From positions 1 through 42,083 of the forward strand of contig RDYP01000022.1 in assembly GCA_004293445.1 (NCBI GenBank): a DNA stretch of 42,083 nt. The letters are read 5' to 3'. Shown one piece after another: positions 1-7,313 of the stretch (positions within the stretch are counted from its first letter, which is position 1; every line of letters begins with the position of its first letter). Below the pieces are notes generated by a model that did not search any database, was not told the origin of the DNA, and saw only the letters and a list, made by a program, of their open reading frames with translations. The stretch comes from Verrucomicrobiota bacterium. GTDB taxonomy: Bacteria; Verrucomicrobiota; Verrucomicrobiia; Verrucomicrobiales; Akkermansiaceae. The translations under genes were made by a program, and so were the position numbers.

Positions 1-108
1 ATCTTTTTTTCATAGCAGAAACGAGCCTGACAGGTCGCTTCAACCCTTTCAACGCCGCCGGACGGAAACGCCGCGCAGCGGCTCTGTTCAACAAGCCGCG
101 ACATTACA

Positions 109-193
109 ACCACTACCAGCCGTTCTCCTGCGATGTTCTCCCGTAACCAGAATCCCAACCCTGTGATCGACGTGCGCCCACGCTGGTAGTGGT
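109..193. repeat. 12-bp perfect inverted repeat upstream of the first gene
   Basis: ACCACTACCAGC at 109-120 is the exact reverse complement of GCTGGTAGTGGT at 182-193. The arms enclose 61 bases, and the right arm ends two bases before the ATG at 196. Folded in mRNA, the right arm would pair away the bases where a ribosome-binding site would lie. It could also be an operator or a recombination relic. No core sites of an integron attC were seen around it. Confidence 0.55.
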
Positions 194-195
194 GC

Positions 196-927
196 ATGCG
201 CTCTACGTTCGACAAATATATGCATCCAATTCTACAGCGCCTTCTCTATGGACTCGTAATCCTCTTTCTGGCTACACAGGCACTTACGATAGGACTGCTG
301 TTCTACACAGATCATCCGATACTGATACCGAAGTGGAGAGCAATCGCAGGACTATTGGCGCTTCTGGCTGTCACTGCTGCTGTCTTCCGCAAGAACGACA
401 AGGGGATTATTGACGAGGGCTTGGTGGCATTGGGGTTTTGTCTCGCATTTATTTCAATGTTTTTTGAGGGATCGCATCCCATGCACCAATATGCGGCTGT
501 CCGCCACGTAACCGCTGACGGCTTCATCGAATCCGATGAGGTGTATCGTCGCTCCGCACCTGTGGTCAGAATGCTTGAATCGGAAGGATCCAGGGTGTCT
601 AAAACTGGAGGGAGCTTTAGTATAGAACGCTATCTATACAGTCCTCGAATCGGAATCCTACTCGGGAAATCTCTCGGAGAAGGAAAAGGCTCCCCAGACA
701 TGGGCTATGAAACATTTGGAGTTTCCGCATGGTTGTTTGGTATAAGAGTCGCGTGTGAAGAATTTGTGTTCTTCGCCATCAATCTTTCTCCACTTCTTTT
801 TGCATATGGACTCTACTGCCAGTGGAAATCGAAGCCTCTCAAAGACTCACTTGCTATTGAGCCTATAAAGGCACTATTTCTTACAGGTCCCTTCGCGATT
901 GGATTGATACCCCTTATCGGAACTTAA
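196..927 (+). CDS. Hypothetical multi-pass membrane protein
   Basis: The product is 243 aa and I do not recognise its family. Hydrophobic segments are visible at about residues 14-36, 48-62 and 76-92, then a hydrophilic central part (about 95-180), then two more hydrophobic stretches at about 190-208 and 225-242. An inner-membrane location is therefore likely. The ATG start sits immediately after the right arm of an inverted repeat (182-193), and no clear Shine-Dalgarno is visible. The gene is visibly richer in A and T than the genes after position 3250, which suggests recent acquisition. It is followed by a gene-free stretch with hairpins and then by defence-gene relics, so it may be a passenger of an accessory island. 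No function is proposed. Confidence 0.6.
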   Translation: MRSTFDKYMHPILQRLLYGLVILFLATQALTIGLLFYTDHPILIPKWRAIAGLLALLAVTAAVFRKNDKGIIDEGLVALGFCLAFISMFFEGSHPMHQYAAVRHVTADGFIESDEVYRRSAPVVRMLESEGSRVSKTGGSFSIERYLYSPRIGILLGKSLGEGKGSPDMGYETFGVSAWLFGIRVACEEFVFFAINLSPLLFAYGLYCQWKSKPLKDSLAIEPIKALFLTGPFAIGLIPLIGT

Positions 928-1366
928 CAATGAACAACAAAGTCGAACCCCAAAGATAGGTTCGGGCGTTAGCCCCGAACTTATCGGTTGTTGGACAGGC
1001 TCAGGCGGGTCGGGCGGGCGCGCTGGCTATCGCTCTTGCGGTTTCAATCCGCATCTCAGGGCCAACGACTTGCCGTGAGGAGACGGCACTGGCGCCGCGA
1101 ACGATGGCCTCCGCGGGAGCCGCGGGGCGTATCGCAGGGCGATTCGCCCGCCGCCGGGCGGGTCGGCAGCGGATTGGTGGTTGCTCTCCGGTAAGCGCTC
1201 CACCGTAAGCGTGGTCCCTGCCGCCTCCCGGTCTTTCTCCGCTGCATAGCGTAGCGTTGATAGCGTCGCGTCGTATGAATGCTACGCACGACTCCCTTGT
1301 ACTGGGGTGTGTCGTTTTCTTTTCATGGTGAGAGTCGGACCCGGCTCGCGCCGGGGACTCTCATAG
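928..1366. other. Gene-free stretch rich in inverted repeats
   Basis: No convincing gene is present. Visible structures are a hairpin at 960-980 (GTTCGGG, 7-base loop, CCCGAAC) nested inside AACAAC (933-938) and GTTGTT (987-992); an inverted repeat GCGTAGC (1249-1255) / GCTACGC (1281-1287); and a strong hairpin at 1330-1362. TTAACAA right after the preceding gene together with GGGCGTTAG at 964-972 recalls integron attC ends, but the internal arms do not pair as an attC should. The stretch probably holds decayed mobile DNA. Confidence 0.4.
1330..1362. repeat. Strong two-part hairpin
   Basis: GAGAGTC (1330-1336) pairs with GACTCTC (1356-1362), and inside it CCCGGC (1340-1345) pairs with GCCGGG (1350-1355) around a TCGC loop. 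The only flaw is a 3-base bulge at 1337-1339. It lies just before the Abi_C relic. No T run follows, so it is not a typical intrinsic terminator. Confidence 0.5.
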
Positions 1367-1585
1367 CAGACGGTTCAATCTCCGGGGACCACGCCAATCA
1401 CGCGAATCCTCAGCAACCTCTCCACCGTCGGCCATGGCTTGGCCGAACTCCGGCGACTCTACGGCACCGGCCACGGCCAGCACGGCTCCACTAGCGGACT
1501 CACCCCACGCCACGCCAAACTCGCTGCCGGTGCCGCCGCCACGCTGGCCATCTTCCTCTTTGAAACCCACGAGCAGACAAAGTGA
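1367..1585 (+). pseudogene. C-terminal relic of an Abi_C (abortive infection) protein
   Basis: In the frame ending at TGA 1583-1585 the sequence reads as the C-terminal domain of abortive-infection proteins. Key segments are GHGLAELRRLYGTGHG, then LTPRHAKLAAGAAATL, then IFLFETHE, which follow the family pattern (GTGHG, RHA, alanine-rich helix, FLxET). A stop codon lies at 1364-1366 and there is no ATG in this frame, so the N-terminal part is gone. Homology is convincing from about 1391 onwards. The relic lies directly upstream of the AAA/DUF4143 gene and near a broken hsdR, which marks the region as a decayed defence island. The assignment is by remembered family pattern. Confidence 0.7.
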
Positions 1586-1608
1586 AGACAGAGAACCGCT
1601 GAATTCCA

Positions 1609-1644
1609 CCTTGAAATTTCGGAACGCATTCCTTAATTTCAAGG
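1609..1644 (+). promoter_or_regulatory. Hairpin covering the ribosome-binding site of the AAA ATPase gene
   Basis: CCTTGAAATT (1609-1618) pairs perfectly with AATTTCAAGG (1635-1644). Inside, GGAA (1621-1624) pairs with TTCC (1629-1632) around a CGCA tetraloop. The distal arm includes the AAGG of the likely Shine-Dalgarno sequence, four bases before the ATG at 1649. If formed in mRNA it would block initiation. It could instead be a palindromic operator. Confidence 0.6.
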
Positions 1645-1648
1645 AACC

Positions 1649-2812
1649 ATGATTCCACGCCAACTCACCGCGATCCTGCTCAAGCGCCTTCGTCAATCGC
1701 CGGCGGTGGCTTTGCTGGGCTCGCGGCAGGTGGGGAAAACAACTTTGGCCAAGGCGCTGGATTGGGGGAAATCAGCACACTATCTCGATTTGGAGCGCCC
1801 GTCGGATCTGGCGAAGCTTACGGATCCAGAGCTTTATCTTTCGAGCTTCGCGAATCAATTGGTGATCCTTGATGAGGTCCAGCGCCTGCCAGATCTCTTT
1901 CCCGTGCTGCGCAGCCTGATCGATGAGCGGCGGCGCGCGGGAGAGAAAGCGGGGCAATTCCTGCTTCTCGGGTCGGCCTCGCCGGAGCTGCTCGAGCAAA
2001 GCTCGGAAACGCTGGCCGGCCGGATCAGCTATCTGGAACTCACTCCGCTGCAGGTTGTAGAACTTCCTGATCCGGCTGCCTCGATGACCACCCTCTGGGA
2101 GCGGGGCGGTTATCCCGAGAGCTTTCTGGCGGCGGATGAGGAGACATCGCTCCAGTGGCGGGAGGATTTCATCACCAGCTATGTCGAGCGCTACCTCCCC
2201 CAACAGAGCATCAACGCCACACCGATTCTCTTGCGGCGCTTTTGCAGCATGCTGGCCCATCAACAGGGGGCGACCATCAATCTCAGCAAGCTGGCTGGCT
2301 CACTCGGCATCGACGGCAAGACCGCACGCCGCTACCTCGATCTCCTGGAGGGGCTTTACCTCGTGCGTTCCCTGCCGCCATGGACGCGCAACGCGGGCAA
2401 ACGCCTGGTGAAGTCCCCCAAAGTCTATTGGCGGGACAGCGGGATCCTGCATCGCCTCGCCGGTCTGCCATCCCTGGAGCACGTGCTCGGCCATCCCTTA
2501 TGCGGCGCGTCCTGGGAGGGGTTTTGCCTGGAACAAATCCTCACCTGCCTACCGAAAGACACGACGGCCAGCCACTACCGCACCCACGCAGGGGCCGAAG
2601 TGGACCTCGTTATCGAGCGAAGCAACGGCGAGATTCTTGCCATCGAAATCAAGCGTACCCTCTCGCCCAAACTCACCCCCGGTCTGCTCGAAAGCATGGA
2701 AACGCTGCAAGCAGATCGCGGCGTGATCGTCATCCCTGAAGGCGAAGCGTATCCTCTCTCCAAGACCGTGAGTGCCCAGGGCTTGCTTTCATTCCTCCAA
2801 ACCATTGCCTAA
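1649..2812 (+). CDS. AAA family ATPase with DUF4143 domain
   Basis: The product is 387 aa, the usual length for AAA_14-DUF4143 ATPases. Walker A is GSRQVGKTTLAKAL (about residues 24-37) and Walker B is LVILDEVQRLP (about 71-81), followed by an arginine-containing SASPELL segment. The C-terminal half is the DUF4143 region with the nuclease-like motif AEVDLVIE and EIKRT near residues 310-335. These proteins are widespread in bacteria and archaea, often in accessory regions, and their cellular role is not settled. The ATG at 1649 has AAGGA just upstream, inside a hairpin. It is flanked on both sides by defence-gene relics and appears intact, so it may be the surviving functional gene of the island. 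Confidence 0.9.
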   Translation: MIPRQLTAILLKRLRQSPAVALLGSRQVGKTTLAKALDWGKSAHYLDLERPSDLAKLTDPELYLSSFANQLVILDEVQRLPDLFPVLRSLIDERRRAGEKAGQFLLLGSASPELLEQSSETLAGRISYLELTPLQVVELPDPAASMTTLWERGGYPESFLAADEETSLQWREDFITSYVERYLPQQSINATPILLRRFCSMLAHQQGATINLSKLAGSLGIDGKTARRYLDLLEGLYLVRSLPPWTRNAGKRLVKSPKVYWRDSGILHRLAGLPSLEHVLGHPLCGASWEGFCLEQILTCLPKDTTASHYRTHAGAEVDLVIERSNGEILAIEIKRTLSPKLTPGLLESMETLQADRGVIVIPEGEAYPLSKTVSAQGLLSFLQTIA

Positions 2813-2816
2813 GCCG

Positions 2817-3187
2817 ATGTCCTTCAACGAACTGAACAGCGTCGAGCACTTCATCATCGAGAAGCTGAGTGGCACGAACCTGAATGCCGCTCAGGCGCGG
2901 AACTGAACCGGCCGACCGACCATCGGCTGCTGGAGGGCGATTTGCGGGAGGCGCTGATCCGCATCAACCCGGAGATCAGCGCAAACCCGGCCCTCGCCGA
3001 CGAGGTGATCTACAAGCTGCGGGCCATCTTCGTGACCGCCCACCAGACCGACCTGGTCCGGGCGAACGAGGAATTTCACGCCTTGCTCACCGGCGAGAAG
3101 ACGATGCCCTTCGGTGAGAACAACCGCCACGTGCCGGTGCGTCTGATCGATTTCGACACCCCCGGCAACGAACTGCTCGTGCGCTAA
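2817..3187 (+). pseudogene. hsdR: Broken 5' end of a type I restriction hsdR gene
   Basis: ATG 2817 opens a frame reading MSFNELNSVEHFIIEKLSG, the typical N-terminus of one HsdR subfamily. It stops at TGA 2904-2906. Homology resumes in another frame from about 2919 with LLEGDLREALIRINPEI, ALADEVIYKLRAI and MPFGENN, and ends at TAA 3185-3187 after about 120 residues of an enzyme normally over 900 aa long. The central nuclease, helicase motor and C-terminus are absent. A deletion or frameshift plus truncation therefore inactivated it. It starts 4 bases after the stop of the AAA gene. It is a different HsdR subtype from the intact gene at 37003-39921. Confidence 0.75.
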
Positions 3188-3254
3188 ATGCAGCTGCTGG
3201 AAACCTACGAGTGGTTTGTGAAAACTTTAGAATCAGACGGCAGCCCCTCCCCCA

Positions 3255-3836
3255 TCAAGCGAACCAAGCCGGCTCGTTTCCCGGCTTCCACTTGATATTG
3301 CAGCCGCTGCTCGGGAAAGGCCGGACCGGCGGCTCCTCACCCGCCAGCATCGCTTTCACCGCCGCACGCAAATCATCACCGGTGGGAGCTTGCCCACTCC
3401 GAGGCCGCGTCGAGTCGAATTGCCCCGCGTAGTAGAGCCGCAACTCCCGATCGAACAAAAAGAAATCCGGCGTGCAGGCCGCGCCATAGGCCTTCGCCAC
3501 TTCCTGCGTCTCGTCGAAGAGATAAGGAAAGTTCCAGCCGTGCTTCGCCGCAAAGACACCCATCCACTCCGGGGCATCGGCGGGATGCTTCTCGATGTCG
3601 TTCGAAGAAATGGCCACTGTCGCCACCCCATCCGCCTCCATCTCCCCCGCTAGGCAGCCCATGGCATCCGCCAGATGGACCACGAAAGGGCAATGATTGC
3701 AGGCGAAGACCACCAGCAGTCCCTCATTGCCACGCAAGGCAGAGAGTTCGTGGAACACGCCATCCGCTGCCGGTAAGCGGAACGATGGTGCCGCGTCACC
3801 CGGACGGAGAGAAAAGGTCGATTGAACTTCTGCCAT
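3255..3836 (-). CDS. Thioredoxin/peroxiredoxin-like protein (AhpC/TSA fold)
   Basis: The product is 193 aa with a thioredoxin-fold core. The N-terminal part reads as an AhpC/TSA domain with CNHCPFV at residues 46-52, a CxxC redox centre. A second cysteine segment (CTPDFFLFD, about residues 121-129) includes the cis-proline region, and the C-terminus ends with PSSGCNIKWKPG, which is typical of this conserved soluble peroxiredoxin-like group. No signal peptide is seen, so it should be cytoplasmic and act in thiol redox or peroxide defence; the substrate is unknown. GGGAGGGG just upstream of the ATG is a good ribosome-binding site. It is divergent from moeB, with about 83 bases between them. Confidence 0.88.
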   Translation of the reverse strand: MAEVQSTFSLRPGDAAPSFRLPAADGVFHELSALRGNEGLLVVFACNHCPFVVHLADAMGCLAGEMEADGVATVAISSNDIEKHPADAPEWMGVFAAKHGWNFPYLFDETQEVAKAYGAACTPDFFLFDRELRLYYAGQFDSTRPRSGQAPTGDDLRAAVKAMLAGEEPPVRPFPSSGCNIKWKPGNEPAWFA

Positions 3837-3919
3837 GCCCCTCCCTCCCCCCTCCGGCCACCAGCGTCAAGGCAAAGCTCGGTTGCCATCCGCCCCGCGC
3901 CCGCTAGCCTCCATCCCCG

Positions 3920-5047
3920 ATGCCCGAACTGCCGCCGCTTTCCAATGAAGAACGCCAGCGCTACGCCCGCCACCTCAGCATCCCGGGCGTTGGCGAAGAA
4001 GGTCAGAGGAAATTGAAAAATGCGTCCGTTCTCATGATCGGCTGCGGTGGACTCGGCTCGCCTGCCGCGCTCTACCTCGCCGCCGCAGGCGTCGGCAGGA
4101 TCGGCCTCGTCGATCCCGATCGCGTGGATCGCTCGAATCTCCAACGCCAAATCCTCCACGGCGAATCCTGGGTCGGGCAATCCAAGCTCGAAAGCGCCGC
4201 CGCGCGACTCAGAGAAATCAACCCGCACATCGAGCTCGATCTCCACCCCAGCCGCTTCAGCCCGGACAACGCCCTCGACCTCGTCTCCCGCTACGATCTC
4301 GTCCTCGACGGTTGCGATAACTTTCCCACCCGCTTCCTCTCCAACGACGCCTGCTTCCTCCTTCGAAAACCCTGCGTCTATGGGTCGATTTTTCGCTTCG
4401 AAGGCCAACTCAGCGTTTTCGCCCCCCACCTCGGAGGCCCCTGCTACCGCTGCATGCTCCCCACCCTCCCGCCGCCCGGGGCCGCCCCTTCCTGCGCCGA
4501 AGCCGGCGTCCTCGGCGTTCTTCCCGGCGTGATCGGATCCCTCCAGGCGATGGAAGCCATCAAACTCCTCCTCGGTCTTGGCCAGCCACCCACCGGCACC
4601 TTGATCTGCTACGACGCCCTTCGCACAAGCTTCCGCAGCCTCCGACTACGCCGCGACCCCGCCTGCCGCCTCTGCGGCGACAAGCCCGACATCCACTCCG
4701 TTCACAACACCGAAACCATGGCCACATCCTCCTGTTCCCTTCCCGATCCCGCCCTGCCATCCATCGGCGTCGATGCCCTCGCCGCCCGCCTCGACTCCGG
4801 AGAAACGCCCTTCATCCTCGACGTCCGCCAGCCCGAAGAAGAAGCCGAAGGCCGTATCCCCGGCGCCCTCCTCATTCCCCTCGCCACCCTCCCCAACCGG
4901 CTCGGGGAACTTCCCATCGATCGCGAAATCCTGGTTCACTGCAAAGCCGGGGGCCGCTCCGCACGCGCGGTGGCATTCCTCCATCAGCAAGGCTTCGCCC
5001 AAGCCGTCAATGTCAGCGGCGGCATCGATGCCTGGAACGCCCGCTGA
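3920..5047 (+). CDS. moeB: MoeB/ThiF-type adenylyltransferase fused to a rhodanese domain
   Basis: The product is 375 aa. The N-terminal E1-like domain has the nucleotide-binding loop GCGGLGSPAALYLAAAGVG and the RxxxR-type motif DRSNLQRQILH. Zinc-binding CxxC pairs are visible as CYRC and CRLC. From about residue 285 a rhodanese domain follows, with active-site loop HCKAGGRSAR (Cys341). Such enzymes adenylate the C-terminal Gly of a ubiquitin-like sulfur carrier (MoaD or ThiS type) and can supply persulfide sulfur through the rhodanese. No carrier or other molybdopterin or thiamine gene is adjacent, so the exact pathway cannot be told here; MoeB is the usual name for this architecture. It is convergent with rodA, with no space between the two stop codons. 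Confidence 0.88.
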   Translation: MPELPPLSNEERQRYARHLSIPGVGEEGQRKLKNASVLMIGCGGLGSPAALYLAAAGVGRIGLVDPDRVDRSNLQRQILHGESWVGQSKLESAAARLREINPHIELDLHPSRFSPDNALDLVSRYDLVLDGCDNFPTRFLSNDACFLLRKPCVYGSIFRFEGQLSVFAPHLGGPCYRCMLPTLPPPGAAPSCAEAGVLGVLPGVIGSLQAMEAIKLLLGLGQPPTGTLICYDALRTSFRSLRLRRDPACRLCGDKPDIHSVHNTETMATSSCSLPDPALPSIGVDALAARLDSGETPFILDVRQPEEEAEGRIPGALLIPLATLPNRLGELPIDREILVHCKAGGRSARAVAFLHQQGFAQAVNVSGGIDAWNAR

Positions 5048-6229
5048 TCACTCCTTCGACTTCTCCTCCACCACCGGCCGTTCCTCCCGCCGGTGCACCC
5101 ACACCCCCTGCACCAAGCCCAGCAGGAACATGCAAATCACCACGAAGGTTCCCGAATAACTCACCAGAGGAAGGGGAATCCCGGTGATCGGCATCAGCAA
5201 AATGCACATCCCGATATTTTCAAAAATGTGCGCGAACAAAATCGCCACCGTGCCGCCAACGATCAGGCGCCCCATCGGGTCACGAGCATAGGTCCCGATG
5301 AACAGACAAAGGACCAGCAAAAGCGCGAACGCCGTCACCAGCAGCAAACTCCCACGAAAACCCTGCTCCTCGGCAATCACAGCGAAAATGTAGTCGTTGT
5401 GCGCGGTCTCCTTCGGGATGAAGCCCATCGCATGCAGCGAAGTCCCTGCCGAACTGTCCGCATTCCACCCCGTGCCACTCCAGCCGGCCTTGCCCACCGC
5501 GAGCGAGATCCGATGCGCGGCGTATCCCTCGTTCTGCACGTCCACCTCTTTGCCGTGCAGCATCCGCCAGTAAGTGTCCAGCCGCTCCGGACCGCGCTCG
5601 GAGACCTCGGGCAGCACGATGTAAAACGCGATGGGCAACAAGGCGGTCCCCACCAGACCGATCGCCGACAGATAGCGAAACGGAATACCGCCCACCAACA
5701 GCAGCACCCCCGCCAAGGGCAGCCAGACGATTGCCGAGCCCATGTCACCCTTCCCCATCACCACCAGAAAAGACCCGCCGGCAATCACCCCCACCAGCGC
5801 GATCTTTAAAAATGGCGCATCCAGCAACCAGCCCACCTTGGGAATTTTCCTCCCCAGCCGCGGCAGATCCTGCAGCAAGCTACCGATAAGGAGCAAGCCA
5901 CCCGCTAGGATCATCTGCGCCGGCTGGAACGAGATTCCGCCCATCGTCACCTGACCCACGCCGGACGAAATCGACATCAAACCCAAGCCCGCCAACCACA
6001 AGGGCAAACCCAGCCAACGCAACCATCGGTAATCGATCAGCGCCGCGCCGAAATACACCGCCGAGCCGATCAAAATCCATGTCTTCTGCTTGTCAGCGAA
6101 CCATGCCCCTCCATTCGGCAAATGCCGAGCCGCGCTTTCGATTGAAAAAACGCCGAACACCAGCAGCCCGTACATCGTCAGCACGAGCGGCCAGTTCAAC
6201 CCGAGCAATTTCCGGAACAGCGGCGTCAT
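5048..6229 (-). CDS. rodA: Rod shape-determining protein RodA (SEDS glycosyltransferase)
   Basis: This is a SEDS-family polytopic membrane protein of about 393 aa with around ten hydrophobic segments. It polymerises lipid II into peptidoglycan strands during elongation together with a class B PBP. Family marks are GLLVFGVFSIESAA near the N-terminus, the extracytoplasmic GWSGTGW segment, FIPKETAHNDYIFAVIAEE (the classic PExxxDFIFA-like signature) and the C-terminal GIPLPLVSYSG. The start was placed at MTPLFRKLLGL (6229) because other RodA proteins begin there; an upstream ATG at 6277 would add 16 polar residues. No mreBCD or PBP2 gene lies beside it. Confidence 0.92.
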   Translation of the reverse strand: MTPLFRKLLGLNWPLVLTMYGLLVFGVFSIESAARHLPNGGAWFADKQKTWILIGSAVYFGAALIDYRWLRWLGLPLWLAGLGLMSISSGVGQVTMGGISFQPAQMILAGGLLLIGSLLQDLPRLGRKIPKVGWLLDAPFLKIALVGVIAGGSFLVVMGKGDMGSAIVWLPLAGVLLLVGGIPFRYLSAIGLVGTALLPIAFYIVLPEVSERGPERLDTYWRMLHGKEVDVQNEGYAAHRISLAVGKAGWSGTGWNADSSAGTSLHAMGFIPKETAHNDYIFAVIAEEQGFRGSLLLVTAFALLLVLCLFIGTYARDPMGRLIVGGTVAILFAHIFENIGMCILLMPITGIPLPLVSYSGTFVVICMFLLGLVQGVWVHRREERPVVEEKSKE

Positions 6230-6360
6230 CGAAGCCCCGCGACCTTCCCGACCCAAACGACACTTGGCAAGCGCCATGAAAATTCACCCACACCGTGCAC
6301 AAGTGCCCGACCTTGCGGATCGACCTCTCCGACACCACTCTCGCGGACACGAGTCCCGCC

Positions 6361-6873
6361 ATGCGCCGCCCGCTCATCCTCGCACTCCTCCTGATCGCTC
6401 TCGGTAGCGCCTTCGCCGCCTGGTGGCTCCAACCGGAAAAAATCATCGCCCGCCGCTTCGCAAAACTTTGCGCCTCAGCCACCGTCACCCCCGACAGCAG
6501 CTCACTCACCCGCAGCACCCGGGGCATGGCGATCGAAGATTTCCTCGCCCCCACCCTTACACTCCTCGGACCGGAAAGCAGCGATCCCGAATTCTACGGT
6601 ACCCAATCCCGCGACACCATCACATCGCTTTACAGCTACCTCGCAAAGGAATCCCGCCGCATCTCATTGGAGAAACCCACGATCCACGAGATCAATGTCA
6701 CCCAAAACCACGCCCGCGCGACTGCCAGTGTCGACGCCATCCTCGAACTGCCCGATGGCCGCCGCCCCAGCGACGGCATCCAGCATCTCACCATGACTTG
6801 GCGGAAGATCGAGAAACACTGGCGCCTCGAAACCCTTCGCTGGCACGAAGAAGCCCGCCCAGCACCCTTTTGA
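6361..6873 (+). CDS. Hypothetical membrane-anchored protein
   Basis: The product is 170 aa from the ATG at 6361; a GTG at 6295 in the same frame would add 22 residues without hydrophobic character. An N-terminal hydrophobic segment ([22 protein letters not shown]) is a signal anchor. The remainder is a small soluble domain with an alternating helix and strand pattern ending in [18 protein letters not shown], reminiscent of NTF2-like or DUF4440 folds. I do not recognise a named family. It is probably inner-membrane attached and facing the periplasm. It lies between divergent rodA and rpsP, about 105 bases before rpsP. Confidence 0.7.
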   Translation: MRRPLILALLLIALGSAFAAWWLQPEKIIARRFAKLCASATVTPDSSSLTRSTRGMAIEDFLAPTLTLLGPESSDPEFYGTQSRDTITSLYSYLAKESRRISLEKPTIHEINVTQNHARATASVDAILELPDGRRPSDGIQHLTMTWRKIEKHWRLETLRWHEEARPAPF

Positions 6874-6979
6874 GCTTTTCTGTCTTTTCCCCGAGTTTCT
6901 GCTTGGCAAGCCCCCCCCGACTCCCTCAGTTTCCCCGCCCTCCCGTCACCCGACGGGCACTCTCACCGAATCCACGCAC

Positions 6980-7231
6980 ATGGCCGTCGCTCTCCGCCTC
7001 AACCGTCAGGGAACCAAAGACCGTCCCTACTACAAGATCGTCGCCGTCGACAGCCGCAAGCGCCGCGACGGACGCTACATCGAGCAGGTCGGCACCTACG
7101 ACCCGCTCAAGGAAGGCGTCAACTACACCGTCGACCTCGAAAAGGCCGAAAAGTGGGTCGGCGTTGGTGCTCAGGTCTCCGAGACCGTGAACAGCATCCT
7201 TCGCAAGGCCCGCACCGCCGCCAAGGCTTAG
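6980..7231 (+). CDS. rpsP: 30S ribosomal protein S16
   Basis: The product is 83 aa with the S16 signature [17 protein letters not shown], then [20 protein letters not shown]. This is normal length for bacterial S16, an assembly protein of the 30S body. In many bacteria rpsP leads an rpsP-rimM-trmD-rplS operon; here it is closed by an intrinsic terminator (7252-7285) and followed by prfA, so it appears to be transcribed alone or with the upstream gene. Confidence 0.97.
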   Translation: MAVALRLNRQGTKDRPYYKIVAVDSRKRRDGRYIEQVGTYDPLKEGVNYTVDLEKAEKWVGVGAQVSETVNSILRKARTAAKA

Positions 7232-7251
7232 TCCCCCGGAACGGATTTCCC

Positions 7252-7285
7252 AAAGCCGCGTCTCCTACCGAGGCGCGGCTTTTTC
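7252..7285 (+). terminator. Intrinsic terminator after rpsP
   Basis: AAAGCCGCG (7252-7260) pairs perfectly with CGCGGCTTT (7274-7282). The stem extends inward through TCTC/GAGG (with one G-T pair) to a five-base loop, about 13 bp in all, and runs into a T tract at 7280-7284. It lies 21 bases after the rpsP stop. Confidence 0.9.
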
Positions 7286-7313
7286 GTGTTTTCACCCCGT
7301 CCGCCACTCCGCC

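Noticed and set aside
109-193. Reading the 12-bp inverted repeat as an integron attC
   Set aside because: Neither the RYYYAAC nor the GTTRRRY core site stands at the outer ends of the arms.
1367-1396. GGTTCAATCTCC followed by GGACCACGCCA, which resembles the T arm and CCA end of a tRNA or tmRNA
   Set aside because: The five bases before the loop do not pair with those after it, and no anticodon or D arm lies upstream. The GTGGTCC that could pair with the acceptor strand (1211-1217) is about 170 bases away.
3188-3254. ATG at 3188 after the hsdR relic
   Set aside because: It opens only a few codons (LLETYEWF) with no domain and is probably part of the same decayed sequence.
3650-4429. Minus-strand open frame overlapping the thioredoxin-like gene and moeB
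   Set aside because: It overlaps two confident genes, one antisense and one in another frame, and its composition (Gly, Glu, Ala) is that of a shadow.
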